A DNA stretch of 10,061 bases from Chitinispirillales bacterium (GTDB lineage Bacteria > Fibrobacterota > Chitinivibrionia > Chitinivibrionales > Chitinivibrionaceae): positions 1-10,061 of the forward strand of contig JAIRUI010000120.1 in the NCBI GenBank assembly GCA_031254455.1, in the 5' to 3' direction. The notes under the pieces were generated by a model. It worked only from the letters and a program-made list of their open reading frames with translations, had not been told where the DNA came from and did no database searches. Position numbers and translations under genes: made by a program. Positions 1 through 6,820 of this stretch are shown piece after piece. Position 1 is the stretch's first letter; each line of letters opens with the position of its first letter.

Positions 1-2
1 TA

Positions 3-455
3 CTTGTTCAGGCGGCGATAATTCCGAAAATTTCAATATTAGGTATAACTCCGGATATTATTGTATTTATGCTTTTTATTTTTTCAATAAAATACGGGCA
101 AACGGCAAGTATTTGGGTAGGTTTTATTTTAGGTTTGTTCGTTGATATTTATTCGTCTGAAATTCTTGGAGTTAATGCTCTTGCAAAAACTATAATCGGC
201 GGCGCGATAGGATTTTTTGACCGGAAAAATTTTATGGTCGGTTTGATTTTTCAACTAATTATTTTGGCTGCAGCGCTGATAATTAACGATATTATTATAT
301 ACGTACCGAATATTTATCAAAACGGAGAAAATATTATGGAAATATACGAATATATATTCAAATTTTCTATTCCGAGAGCTATTTACACCGTGTTTTTAGC
401 GTCTGTATTTTTTGTTGCGAAAGATTTATTTCTTCCCGCGAAATGGAGAACCTGA
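3..455 (+). CDS. mreD: Rod shape-determining protein MreD (5' end outside window)
   Basis: Integral inner-membrane subunit of the elongasome, working with MreB, MreC, PBP2 and RodA in lateral-wall synthesis. The reading frame is open from base 3, so the start lies upstream; 150 residues are visible, and the family is usually about 160-170. Recognisable features are 'GITPDIIVF' near the visible N-terminus, 'KYGQ', then the family hallmark 'GFILGLFVDIYSS...LGVNAL', followed by 'GGAIGFF'. About four to five hydrophobic segments are separated by short loops, as expected for MreD. An internal ATG at 69 is in frame but would cut off the conserved PD segment, so it is not the start. The gene ends 3 nt before mrdA and evidently belongs to the same transcript. 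Identification rests on the motif pattern plus the mrdA-rodA context. Confidence 0.88.
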   Translation, partial: LVQAAIIPKISILGITPDIIVFMLFIFSIKYGQTASIWVGFILGLFVDIYSSEILGVNALAKTIIGGAIGFFDRKNFMVGLIFQLIILAAALIINDIIIYVPNIYQNGENIMEIYEYIFKFSIPRAIYTVFLASVFFVAKDLFLPAKWRT

Positions 456-458
456 TTC

Positions 459-2357
459 ATGGCATCCGTTATTGGTGCGTTACCCGAAAAAAATTCCAGT
501 GAGAGGGAACGTAAAAGTATTGTTTTGACATTTGGTGTGGTTTTTTTATTCCTTATCCTTATTCTTCGTTTATTTTTTATCCAAATTTTTGAAGGAGATA
601 AAAATTTTGCACAATCGGTTGACAATCAGGTTATTCAAGAAATAATAAAAGCGCCGCGTGGATTTATTTATGACCGAAACGGTGTTATTCTTGCACAAAA
701 TCGCCCATCTTATTCTGTAGGAATTATTCCGGTTCTTGTTCCTAAAAAATACAATATTATTGAACCGCTTCTCAAGATAAAAGACCGAAACGGCGTTGCA
801 CTGTTTGATTCTACGGAGCTTGTTGAAAGTATATCAAGAATAAAAAGGCGCAGTTTGTCACAGTTTGCTGTTTTACAAGAAGATATTTCTTTTGATTATG
901 TGAGTGTAATCAGCGAACATTCATCGCAATTGCCAGGAATAATAATAGAAACCAGTATGCGGCGTGATTATCCTGTCGGGATGAGTTGTTTTCATGTCAT
1001 TGGGTATTTAGGCGGTATAGATCCGTCGCAACTTGATACTTTGAAGTTTATGGGATATGAAAAAAGTGATTTTATCGGTAAAGCTGGAATTGAAAAACAG
1101 TATGAAAATATTCTTCATGGGCAGGATGGTTTGCATTATATTGAAAGAAATGCACATGGGCGGCGGCTTAGGGTTGCAGAAGAATATCCGTTTAAAGAGC
1201 CGATCGGCGGTAGTAACGTATATTTGACCATTGATGCGAATATGCAAAAAATTACGTATGAATCGTTCGAAGATACGATGAAAGGTGCGGCGGTCGCTCT
1301 TGATCCGCGAACTGGAGAAGTTTTATGCATAGTAAGCGTTCCGTCGATTGATCCGAATATTTTTTCTTTAGATACGAAACTTCGCGAAGGACAATGGAAG
1401 AAAATCGTAAACGATCTCATGAAACCGCTTAACAATAGGGCGGTTGTCGGGACATATCCTCCCGGTTCGACGTTCAAACCGGTTGCGGCGCTTGCTGCGG
1501 TGGATAGTGCACATTTAGATCCCAACGCGAGATTTCCCAAGAGTTGTACGGGAGCGTTTAGAATCGGGAGCCGGGTAGCTAAATGCTGGTATCATAATGG
1601 ACACGGAAGTTTGAATCTTTACGATGCTATTAAGGTTTCGTGCAACGTTTATTTTTATCAGTTGGGGCTGAGAGTAGGCGATAAATTGATAAATCATTAT
1701 GTTGATATTTTGGGTATGGGTGAGAAAACCGGAATTGATTTGCCTGTGGAAAGTAACGGATATAAATCGGGAGAAGAGGCATATAACGAAAGATTTGCCA
1801 AAAGAAATTGGAAATGGTCGGAAGGACTTGTCCTTGATTTGGCAATTGGGCAGCAACAGATTTTTACTCCTTTACAGTTGGCGGTTATGGTTGGCGCACT
1901 CGGAAACGGGAAAGAAAGATATAAGCCATATCTCTTAAAAGAGGTAGTTTATGCAGATACCGAAATAGTGTTTCGCCGCGAAATTAGCGAAGAAATGTAC
2001 TCGCTTGAGAGTATAAAGCCAAAATCAATAGAAATCGTAAAAAGAGGTATGAATAACGTGGTTGAAGAGGGTGGCGGAACCGGTCGACGTGCGCGGGTGG
2101 AAGGTATTCCCGTCGGCGGAAAAAGCGGAACGGCGCAGAATCCGCTTGGAGGAGACCATGCGTTGTTTATTGCGGCTGCGCCTATGGATAATCCTGTTAT
2201 TGCTGTAGCTGTTGTGGTTGAGAATGTTGGCGGAGGAGGAAGCAAATTTGCCGCTCCTATTGTAGGGAATATTTTAAATTACTACTTTGACAATACGGAA
2301 GAAGGTCAGAAAATTGCAGCTAAATATCGAAAAATAAATAAAACGGAGTATAAATGA
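459..2357 (+). CDS. mrdA: Penicillin-binding protein 2, peptidoglycan D,D-transpeptidase
   Basis: Class B PBP that cross-links peptidoglycan made by RodA during cell elongation; anchored in the inner membrane with its catalytic domain in the periplasm. The 632 residues match the family. A short cytoplasmic tail is followed by one membrane segment (about 21-42) and the dimerisation-domain motif RGFIYDRNG (67-75). The transpeptidase domain has all three active-site motifs: S337-T-F-K340 (nucleophile serine and lysine), S394-C-N396, and K555-S-G-T558. C363, C376 and H379/H382 lie between the first two motifs. The start ATG has GGAG (445-448) at 10 nt. It follows mreD by 3 nt and overlaps rodA by 4 nt, so PBP2 and RodA are probably translationally coupled. 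The C-terminal tail is lysine-rich and short. Nothing suggests inactivation. Confidence 0.97.
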   Translation: MASVIGALPEKNSSERERKSIVLTFGVVFLFLILILRLFFIQIFEGDKNFAQSVDNQVIQEIIKAPRGFIYDRNGVILAQNRPSYSVGIIPVLVPKKYNIIEPLLKIKDRNGVALFDSTELVESISRIKRRSLSQFAVLQEDISFDYVSVISEHSSQLPGIIIETSMRRDYPVGMSCFHVIGYLGGIDPSQLDTLKFMGYEKSDFIGKAGIEKQYENILHGQDGLHYIERNAHGRRLRVAEEYPFKEPIGGSNVYLTIDANMQKITYESFEDTMKGAAVALDPRTGEVLCIVSVPSIDPNIFSLDTKLREGQWKKIVNDLMKPLNNRAVVGTYPPGSTFKPVAALAAVDSAHLDPNARFPKSCTGAFRIGSRVAKCWYHNGHGSLNLYDAIKVSCNVYFYQLGLRVGDKLINHYVDILGMGEKTGIDLPVESNGYKSGEEAYNERFAKRNWKWSEGLVLDLAIGQQQIFTPLQLAVMVGALGNGKERYKPYLLKEVVYADTEIVFRREISEEMYSLESIKPKSIEIVKRGMNNVVEEGGGTGRRARVEGIPVGGKSGTAQNPLGGDHALFIAAAPMDNPVIAVAVVVENVGGGGSKFAAPIVGNILNYYFDNTEEGQKIAAKYRKINKTEYK

Positions 2358-3682
2358 TAAAACAAAAAGCGGAGAAAAAATCTTTTGATAAAATGTTTTT
2401 TATTACGGCAATTTTTTTATGGGTTATTGGAAATGCGCTTGTTTATAGCGCCGTTGCTACTCAAACAAGCGGACCGCTTGTAGGGATTTTCAAAAATCAA
2501 GTTATTTGGACGGCAATGGGAATATTTATCGTATTTGTAATGATCTCCGTTCCTACTCACTGGTATTATAAAATAACGCCTGTTATTTATGTTGCGACAA
2601 TAATTTTGCTTATTATTGTTTTGGTAAAAGGAGTTTCGGTAAAGGGTGCAGGACGTTGGTTATTGATTGGAGGATTAAAAATTCAGCCCTCCGAATTTGC
2701 TAAAATAGGACTTTTGCTTGTGCTTGCAAGGTATTTTACAAAAAACGAAATCTCATTGCAAAATCCGATCTCGCTCGTTGTTCCGGCTCTTTTGATTTTA
2801 GTTCCTTTCGGTTTGGTTGTGAAGCAGCCTGACCTTTCTACAACACTTGCGCTCGTTTCAATGTCACTCCCGATTTTTTATTGGGCGGGAATGACGCTTA
2901 TTGAGATTTTTTATTTGGTTTCACCGGTGCTTTCCACTATTTTTGCTATTCTGCCGCTTATTGTAATATTTGTCCAAAGAGGAATACCTAATTCTGATTT
3001 GGAAGTATTAGCCGATAACGTTCAAAATTCATATTTTGGAATTATTTGTGCTATTCCTTGGGCGATATTTTTTGTTCTTTTGTGTTTTGTATTGTATCGT
3101 TTTCGTTTAAATAAATTTCTTACCATAATTGTAGTATCCGTAAATCTTTTTTTTGCATCGTTAGCGACTTTAATCTGGGAAAATACGCTTGACCAATATC
3201 AAAAAGTTAGAGTGATAAGTTTTATTAAGCCGCAACTTGATCCAAAAGGCAGCGGCTATCAGGTAATTCAATCGGTAATTGCGATAGGTTCCGGTAGAAT
3301 TTTAGGCAAAGGTTATCTTGAGGGAACGCAGGTTAATTTGGCGTATCTTCCCGAACAGCATACCGATTTTATATTTTCTGTTCTTGGCGAGCAGTTCGGG
3401 TTTATCGGTTGTTTTTTTATTATTTTACTATTCTTTTTGTTTGTAGCCAGAGCGTTGTATTCTACACGTTTTGTCAATGACAGATTTTTTAACATTATCA
3501 TTGTAGGAGCGGTATCGTTACTTGTATATCATATTTTTGTAAATATTGCTATGGTTATAGGGCTTATGCCTGTAACAGGGCTTCCGCTTCCTTTTTTGAG
3601 TTACGGGGGTTCGTTTACGATTACGGTTTCAATATTGGTAGGTTTAATACTTAGCGCTAACGCCAACAACAGAAATTTGTAG
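2354..3682 (+). CDS. rodA: RodA, SEDS-family peptidoglycan glycosyltransferase (enlarged)
   Basis: Polytopic inner-membrane enzyme that polymerises lipid II into glycan strands, partner of the PBP2 encoded just upstream. SEDS motifs are in order: GAGRWL (W102), IQPSEF (110-115), KQPDL (157-161), YQKVR, QSVIAIGSG, GKG, and LPEQHTDFIF with D338, the position of the catalytic aspartate in studied RodA proteins. The C-terminal LPFLSYGGS signature is also present. At 442 residues it is longer than E. coli RodA (370). The extra length lies between KQPDL and YQKVR (roughly residues 190-276), where two extra hydrophobic helices and a polar loop appear. The start overlaps the mrdA stop (ATGA) and has GGAG at 2345-2348. 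RodA rather than FtsW is chosen because of the mreD-mrdA context. Confidence 0.95.
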   Translation: MIKQKAEKKSFDKMFFITAIFLWVIGNALVYSAVATQTSGPLVGIFKNQVIWTAMGIFIVFVMISVPTHWYYKITPVIYVATIILLIIVLVKGVSVKGAGRWLLIGGLKIQPSEFAKIGLLLVLARYFTKNEISLQNPISLVVPALLILVPFGLVVKQPDLSTTLALVSMSLPIFYWAGMTLIEIFYLVSPVLSTIFAILPLIVIFVQRGIPNSDLEVLADNVQNSYFGIICAIPWAIFFVLLCFVLYRFRLNKFLTIIVVSVNLFFASLATLIWENTLDQYQKVRVISFIKPQLDPKGSGYQVIQSVIAIGSGRILGKGYLEGTQVNLAYLPEQHTDFIFSVLGEQFGFIGCFFIILLFFLFVARALYSTRFVNDRFFNIIIVGAVSLLVYHIFVNIAMVIGLMPVTGLPLPFLSYGGSFTITVSILVGLILSANANNRNL

Positions 3683-3725
3683 CTTTTGCGGTAATTACTA
3701 TTTCTCCTTAATATTTTATGTATAG

Positions 3726-3730
3726 AAGGA
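3726..3730 (+). promoter_or_regulatory. Shine-Dalgarno site of purM
   Basis: AAGGA lies 6 nt before the ATG at 3737. The 54 nt gap after rodA contains no convincing terminator hairpin, so purM may be read from the mreD-mrdA-rodA transcript, but the gap is wider than the overlaps upstream. Confidence 0.6.
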
Positions 3731-3736
3731 TAAAAA

Positions 3737-4798
3737 ATGACTTTTTTGAAAAAAACGGGAAAATCAATTTCGTATGCCGACGCAGGCGTTAATTTGGCGG
3801 CTTGGGACGATACAAAAGAAAGAATCGGCAAGCTCGTAAAAACTACTTATAACGATAAAGTAGTCGGGAAATTCGGACAATTCGGCGGAATGTTTAACGT
3901 TTCGTTTTTCAAAGATATGAAAAATCCGATTTTGGTAAGTTCGGTTGACGGTGTCGGCACAAAACTCAAAATCGCTGTAGAAACAGGCGTACATAATACT
4001 GTCGGATACGATATAGTAAATCATTGCATTGACGATATTTTGGTTATGGGGGCAAGACCGTTAGTGTTTTTGGATTATATTGCAACGGGAATTTTGTCGC
4101 CGAAAATTATAGAGCAAATAGTAAAAGGATTGTCACAAGCGTGTAGAGAAAGCAAAATTGCGCTTATTGGCGGTGAAACGGCGGAAATGCCGGGGATGTA
4201 TCGAGAAGGCGATTACGATATTGCGGGAACGATTGTCGGCGTTGTCGATGAAGAAAAGGTAATTGACGGTTCAAAAATTACTAAAGGCGATGTGGTTATC
4301 GGGTTATCTTCAAGCGGATTACACACGAACGGTTATTCTCTTGCACGAAAAATTGTACGTGAAATTGCAAACAAAAAATATGACGACATTTTTGAACCGG
4401 AAAATAAGACGTTTGGGGAAGTTTTACTCCGTCCGCATCTTGCTTATACACCGCTTTTTTCCGCTATTAATAAGGGATATATCAAAGGAATCGCGCATTT
4501 GACCGGCGGCGGTTTTCAAAATAACATCGACAGAATTTTACCGGATTGCTGCAACGCGAGAATAAACATAAATTCTTGGATTCCGCTTCCGATTTTCAAG
4601 TTTTTAGTCGAGCGGGGTAATATGAAACTTGATGAAGCGTATCGTACGTTTAATATGGGGATTGGTCTAATAGCGGTAATCGCCAAAGAAGACGCACAAA
4701 AATTACTTAACGAACCGGATATTCGTCAGTTTGTTCCGGCGCAAATCGGTGAAATTGTCAATGGAAGCGGAGATGTGGAATTAGTAGGTGAGTGGTGA
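3737..4798 (+). CDS. purM: Phosphoribosylformylglycinamidine cyclo-ligase (AIR synthetase)
   Basis: Cytosolic enzyme of de novo purine synthesis: it closes the imidazole ring, converting FGAM plus ATP to AIR. The 353 residues match the family (E. coli about 345). Motifs in order are SYADAGVN near the start, SSVDGVGTKLK (ATP/substrate loop), GYDIVNHCIDDILVMGA, GGETAEMPGMY, DYDIAGTIVG, LSSSGLHTNGYSL, and HLTGGGFQNNI in the C-terminal half. All parts of the PurM fold are present with no gaps. The start is fixed by the good SD at 3726-3730. It sits downstream of rodA on the same strand; purN is nearby but on the opposite strand, so the two purine genes are not in one operon. The reading frame ends normally despite the possible IS end just downstream. 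Confidence 0.97.
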   Translation: MTFLKKTGKSISYADAGVNLAAWDDTKERIGKLVKTTYNDKVVGKFGQFGGMFNVSFFKDMKNPILVSSVDGVGTKLKIAVETGVHNTVGYDIVNHCIDDILVMGARPLVFLDYIATGILSPKIIEQIVKGLSQACRESKIALIGGETAEMPGMYREGDYDIAGTIVGVVDEEKVIDGSKITKGDVVIGLSSSGLHTNGYSLARKIVREIANKKYDDIFEPENKTFGEVLLRPHLAYTPLFSAINKGYIKGIAHLTGGGFQNNIDRILPDCCNARININSWIPLPIFKFLVERGNMKLDEAYRTFNMGIGLIAVIAKEDAQKLLNEPDIRQFVPAQIGEIVNGSGDVELVGEW

Positions 4799-4813
4799 TT
4801 TTTTTTGGGGTGT

Positions 4814-4839
4814 GAGACTGTACCAAAATTTGTGTAAAA
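4814..4839. repeat. Possible IS256-family terminal inverted repeat (solo end)
   Basis: The stretch starts GAGACTGTACC and continues AAAATTTGTGTAAAA. This combination (GAGACTGT followed by TTTGTGTAAA) is what I remember from ends of IS256/Mutator-type insertion sequences. No transposase fragment and no matching inverted copy is visible in the 126 nt that follow, so at best it is a remnant or one end of a small non-autonomous element. The assignment is from memory of the family and is uncertain. Confidence 0.35.
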
Positions 4840-4965
4840 CATGTATATAATTACTACAATACTTTATTATATAGTGTCAAGTTAAAAATTTCGAGAGTTT
4901 TCACCAGAAGATAGATATTTGTTTTTTGCATAAGCGTATAGTGTTCTTAAAAGAAAATATCTCCG

Positions 4966-5535
4966 TTAAAAATACGCCAGAATCGCTATATGTCCTCCTG
5001 ATTGGTTTGCGCCGACGGAAATCTGTACTTTTTCGTATGGCGTGGTAAATAAATGCGAAAATGTAATCCCTATTATCGCACCAGCCGCAACGTCCGTCCA
5101 ATAGTGCCATCCCGACCAAACTCGTGAATATCCGACGGCGGACGCCAAAACATACGCCGGAATTCCCGCACGCCAACCGTATCGAGCATGCCAATAAGCC
5201 GCTCCCGAAAATGCCGCCGCGGTGTGTCCCGATGGAAAAGAATCGCCGCGTTTATTTTGGTCTTGAAACGGTCTCGGGCGTCCCACAGCATATTTTAGCG
5301 AATAAGACAAAATTGCGGTTGAACCCATTGAAAAAAACCAATTTTTCAATCCTTCTTTATCGTGAATTATGAGAGAGTATGTTCCAGCCGAAAGCGGAAT
5401 TGCGATCTGTAAAATATCTCCGGCGTGTGTAAAAAACGCGTCTTCTCGCTGTTCTTTCAAAGATTCGGAAAAAGATAACGAAATCGAAAATAACACGACA
5501 AAAAATATGGTAATTTTTGCAAAATATTTTTTAAT
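4966..5535 (-). CDS. Exported PAP2-family (type 2) phosphatidic-acid-type phosphatase
   Basis: Acid phosphatase of the PAP2 superfamily, acting on lipid phosphates or pyrophosphates at the membrane/periplasm; the substrate cannot be told from sequence. With the start used here (189 aa) the three active-site motifs are K81-x6-R88-P89, P101-S-G-H104 and S137-R138-x5-H144, followed by D148. The start matters. The first standard start is GTG at 5496, which has no SD and cuts through a hydrophobic N-terminus. An ATT at 5533-5535 lies 5 nt after AAGGGG and yields K-K-Y-F followed by a hydrophobic run ending SLSFSES, a typical signal peptide. I therefore favour ATT. The last 23 residues (4969-5037) end in an alternating strand with terminal Phe. 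It lies 51 nt downstream of rnhB on the same strand and converges on purM. Family is certain, start moderate. Confidence 0.88.
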   Translation of the reverse strand: MKKYFAKITIFFVVLFSISLSFSESLKEQREDAFFTHAGDILQIAIPLSAGTYSLIIHDKEGLKNWFFSMGSTAILSYSLKYAVGRPRPFQDQNKRGDSFPSGHTAAAFSGAAYWHARYGWRAGIPAYVLASAVGYSRVWSGWHYWTDVAAGAIIGITFSHLFTTPYEKVQISVGANQSGGHIAILAYF

Positions 5536-5540
5536 AAAAG

Positions 5541-5546
5541 CCCCTT
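5541..5546 (-). promoter_or_regulatory. Shine-Dalgarno site supporting an ATT start
   Basis: Read on the minus strand this is AAGGGG, with 5 nt (CTTTT) to an ATT codon. No comparable purine-rich site precedes the in-frame GTG at 5496. The in-frame stop at 5548-5550 excludes starts further upstream. Confidence 0.5.
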
Positions 5547-5586
5547 TTTAAGTTTCAGCAGCCAGAATATAATCTTTTTCGACTTT

Positions 5587-6228
5587 CTAAAACATTTTTA
5601 TTTGCTCAATTCCAATATTTTTGCAAAAAGACAATCTATGAATCGGTGAAATTCCAAATTTTTTTATCGCCTCATAATGTTCTTTTGTGGGATATCCTTT
5701 GTGTTTTGCAAAATTGTATTCGGGGTATTTCTTGTTGTAATTTTTCATAATTCTGTCACGTACAACCTTTGCCGCGATACTTGCGGCGGCTATGCTTGCG
5801 CTTTTTGCATCGCCTTTAACTATAGTTTCCTGAAATTTTTTATCAATCTGCGGAACAAATTTGTTCCCGTCGATAAGAGCGCAATTCCATTTCATTTTTA
5901 ATGACGATAAACATTTGTACATTGCAAAAAGCGAGGCGTTGAGAATATTTTTTTCATCAATTTCTTTGTGTGAAACGCAAAATACGCTGAGCGCCGCCGC
6001 TTGATTGCAAATTTCCCCAAACAACCTTTCGCGCGTTTCTTCGTTTAATTTTTTTGAATCGTTTAACTGCGGCAAATTTTCCCGTCCCGACAATATAATC
6101 GCCGCCGCCACAACCGGACCTGCAAGCGGACCGCGTCCGGCCTCGTCGCTACCGACGATAATTCCATAAATTTTTCTTTTTTGCTCATCGAAATCAAACA
6201 ATATTTTTTCGTCAAACGTTTTATTCAT
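5587..6228 (-). CDS. rnhB: Ribonuclease HII
   Basis: Cytosolic endonuclease that cuts the RNA strand of RNA-DNA hybrids and incises at misincorporated ribonucleotides. From the start chosen here (213 aa) the metal-binding residues are D28 and E29 in SDEAGRGPLAGPV, D120 in LIDGNK and D140 in KGDAKS; the last is followed by the conserved ASIAAASIAAKVVRD. The C-terminal YPEYNFAKHKGYPT and PIHRLSF segments are also typical. The frame stays open to a TTG/ATG pair at 6255/6252. I prefer the ATG at 6228 because it overlaps the purN stop as ATGAATAA (8 nt), a usual coupling arrangement, and gives the family's usual length; the upstream candidates also lack an SD. Third gene of the minus-strand block after the glycosyltransferase and purN. 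Function secure, start less so. Confidence 0.94.
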   Translation of the reverse strand: MNKTFDEKILFDFDEQKRKIYGIIVGSDEAGRGPLAGPVVAAAIILSGRENLPQLNDSKKLNEETRERLFGEICNQAAALSVFCVSHKEIDEKNILNASLFAMYKCLSSLKMKWNCALIDGNKFVPQIDKKFQETIVKGDAKSASIAAASIAAKVVRDRIMKNYNKKYPEYNFAKHKGYPTKEHYEAIKKFGISPIHRLSFCKNIGIEQIKMF

Positions 6229-6820
6229 CAGCGATTTTCGCTCTGCTTCCATCAATAATTACACGATTTTGCGAAAACGCTTTAATTACTTTCCATAAAG
6301 AATCGTGTTCTTCAATTAAAATTCGTTTCGCCAAGTCTTGCGGTGTGTAGTTATTTTTTACATCTACAGCCTTTTGAAACAAAATCGCTCCGTTGTCATA
6401 TTTTTCATCGACCAAATGAATCGTTAGTCCGCTGATTTTTACCCCTTTGTCGATGACCGCTTTATGAACAAATTCACCGAACATTCCTTTTCCGCCAAAC
6501 GCCGGAAGCAGTGACGGATGAATATTTATGATTTTGTTCTTGAATGCAAAAATTATTTCATCGGGAATTTTTTTTATATATCCGGCAAGTACAATTAAAT
6601 CAATTTTTTTTGCAAGGAGAACATCCAAAATTTTTTTCCGATTTTCTTTGTTCGCATAAAAAACTTCAATATTTTCGGATTTTGCCGTTTCTACAACCGG
6701 CGCAGTCTCGCTGCTGCTCACGATAAGCGGAATTTTTATTTTCAAATTTCCAATTTTCACCTGTTTCAAAACAGCTTCAAAGTTGCTTCCGCGTCCGGAC
6801 ACAAAAAATGCGCAATTCAT
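6221..6820 (-). CDS. purN: Phosphoribosylglycinamide formyltransferase (GAR transformylase)
   Basis: Transfers the formyl group of 10-formyl-tetrahydrofolate to GAR, giving FGAR, an early step of de novo purine synthesis two reactions before PurM. The 199 residues fit the family (B. subtilis about 195). The N-terminal phosphate-binding loop is SGRGSNF (8-14) and the folate-side LAGY is at 78-81. The catalytic set is N99 and H101 in NIHPSLLP plus D142 in DEKYDNG. The loop after LLP reads FGGKGMFG, a form I associate with Bacteroidota/Fibrobacterota-type PurN. The start ATG abuts the glycosyltransferase stop with no gap and has GGAG (minus strand 6833-6830) 9 nt upstream; the 3' end overlaps rnhB by 8 nt. 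It is therefore probably expressed from the promoter upstream of the glycosyltransferase. Confidence 0.96.
   Translation of the reverse strand: MNCAFFVSGRGSNFEAVLKQVKIGNLKIKIPLIVSSSETAPVVETAKSENIEVFYANKENRKKILDVLLAKKIDLIVLAGYIKKIPDEIIFAFKNKIINIHPSLLPAFGGKGMFGEFVHKAVIDKGVKISGLTIHLVDEKYDNGAILFQKAVDVKNNYTPQDLAKRILIEEHDSLWKVIKAFSQNRVIIDGSRAKIADE

Noticed and set aside
1136..1540. Minus-strand open frame of 134 codons inside mrdA
   Set aside because: Antisense to conserved PBP2 coding sequence including the SxxK motif; no recognisable domain.
1949..2245. Minus-strand open frame of 98 codons inside mrdA
   Set aside because: It lies fully antisense to the conserved PBP2 transpeptidase domain, has low-complexity P/T/S content and no SD; a shadow frame.
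4913..4962. Imperfect hairpin (AGATATTT ... AAATATCT, 20-odd nt loop) as terminator between purM and the PAP2 gene
   Set aside because: The stem is almost all A/T, has a mismatch and a large loop, and lacks a clean U-tract on either strand.
4799..4965. A small gene or RNA in the convergent gap
   Set aside because: No open frame with SD, no stable structure and no recognisable RNA; only the possible IS end stands out.
6229..6255. TTG/ATG starts upstream in the rnhB frame
   Set aside because: No SD is visible and the overlap with purN would be longer; the ATG at 6228 with ATGAATAA coupling is more usual. Not fully excluded.
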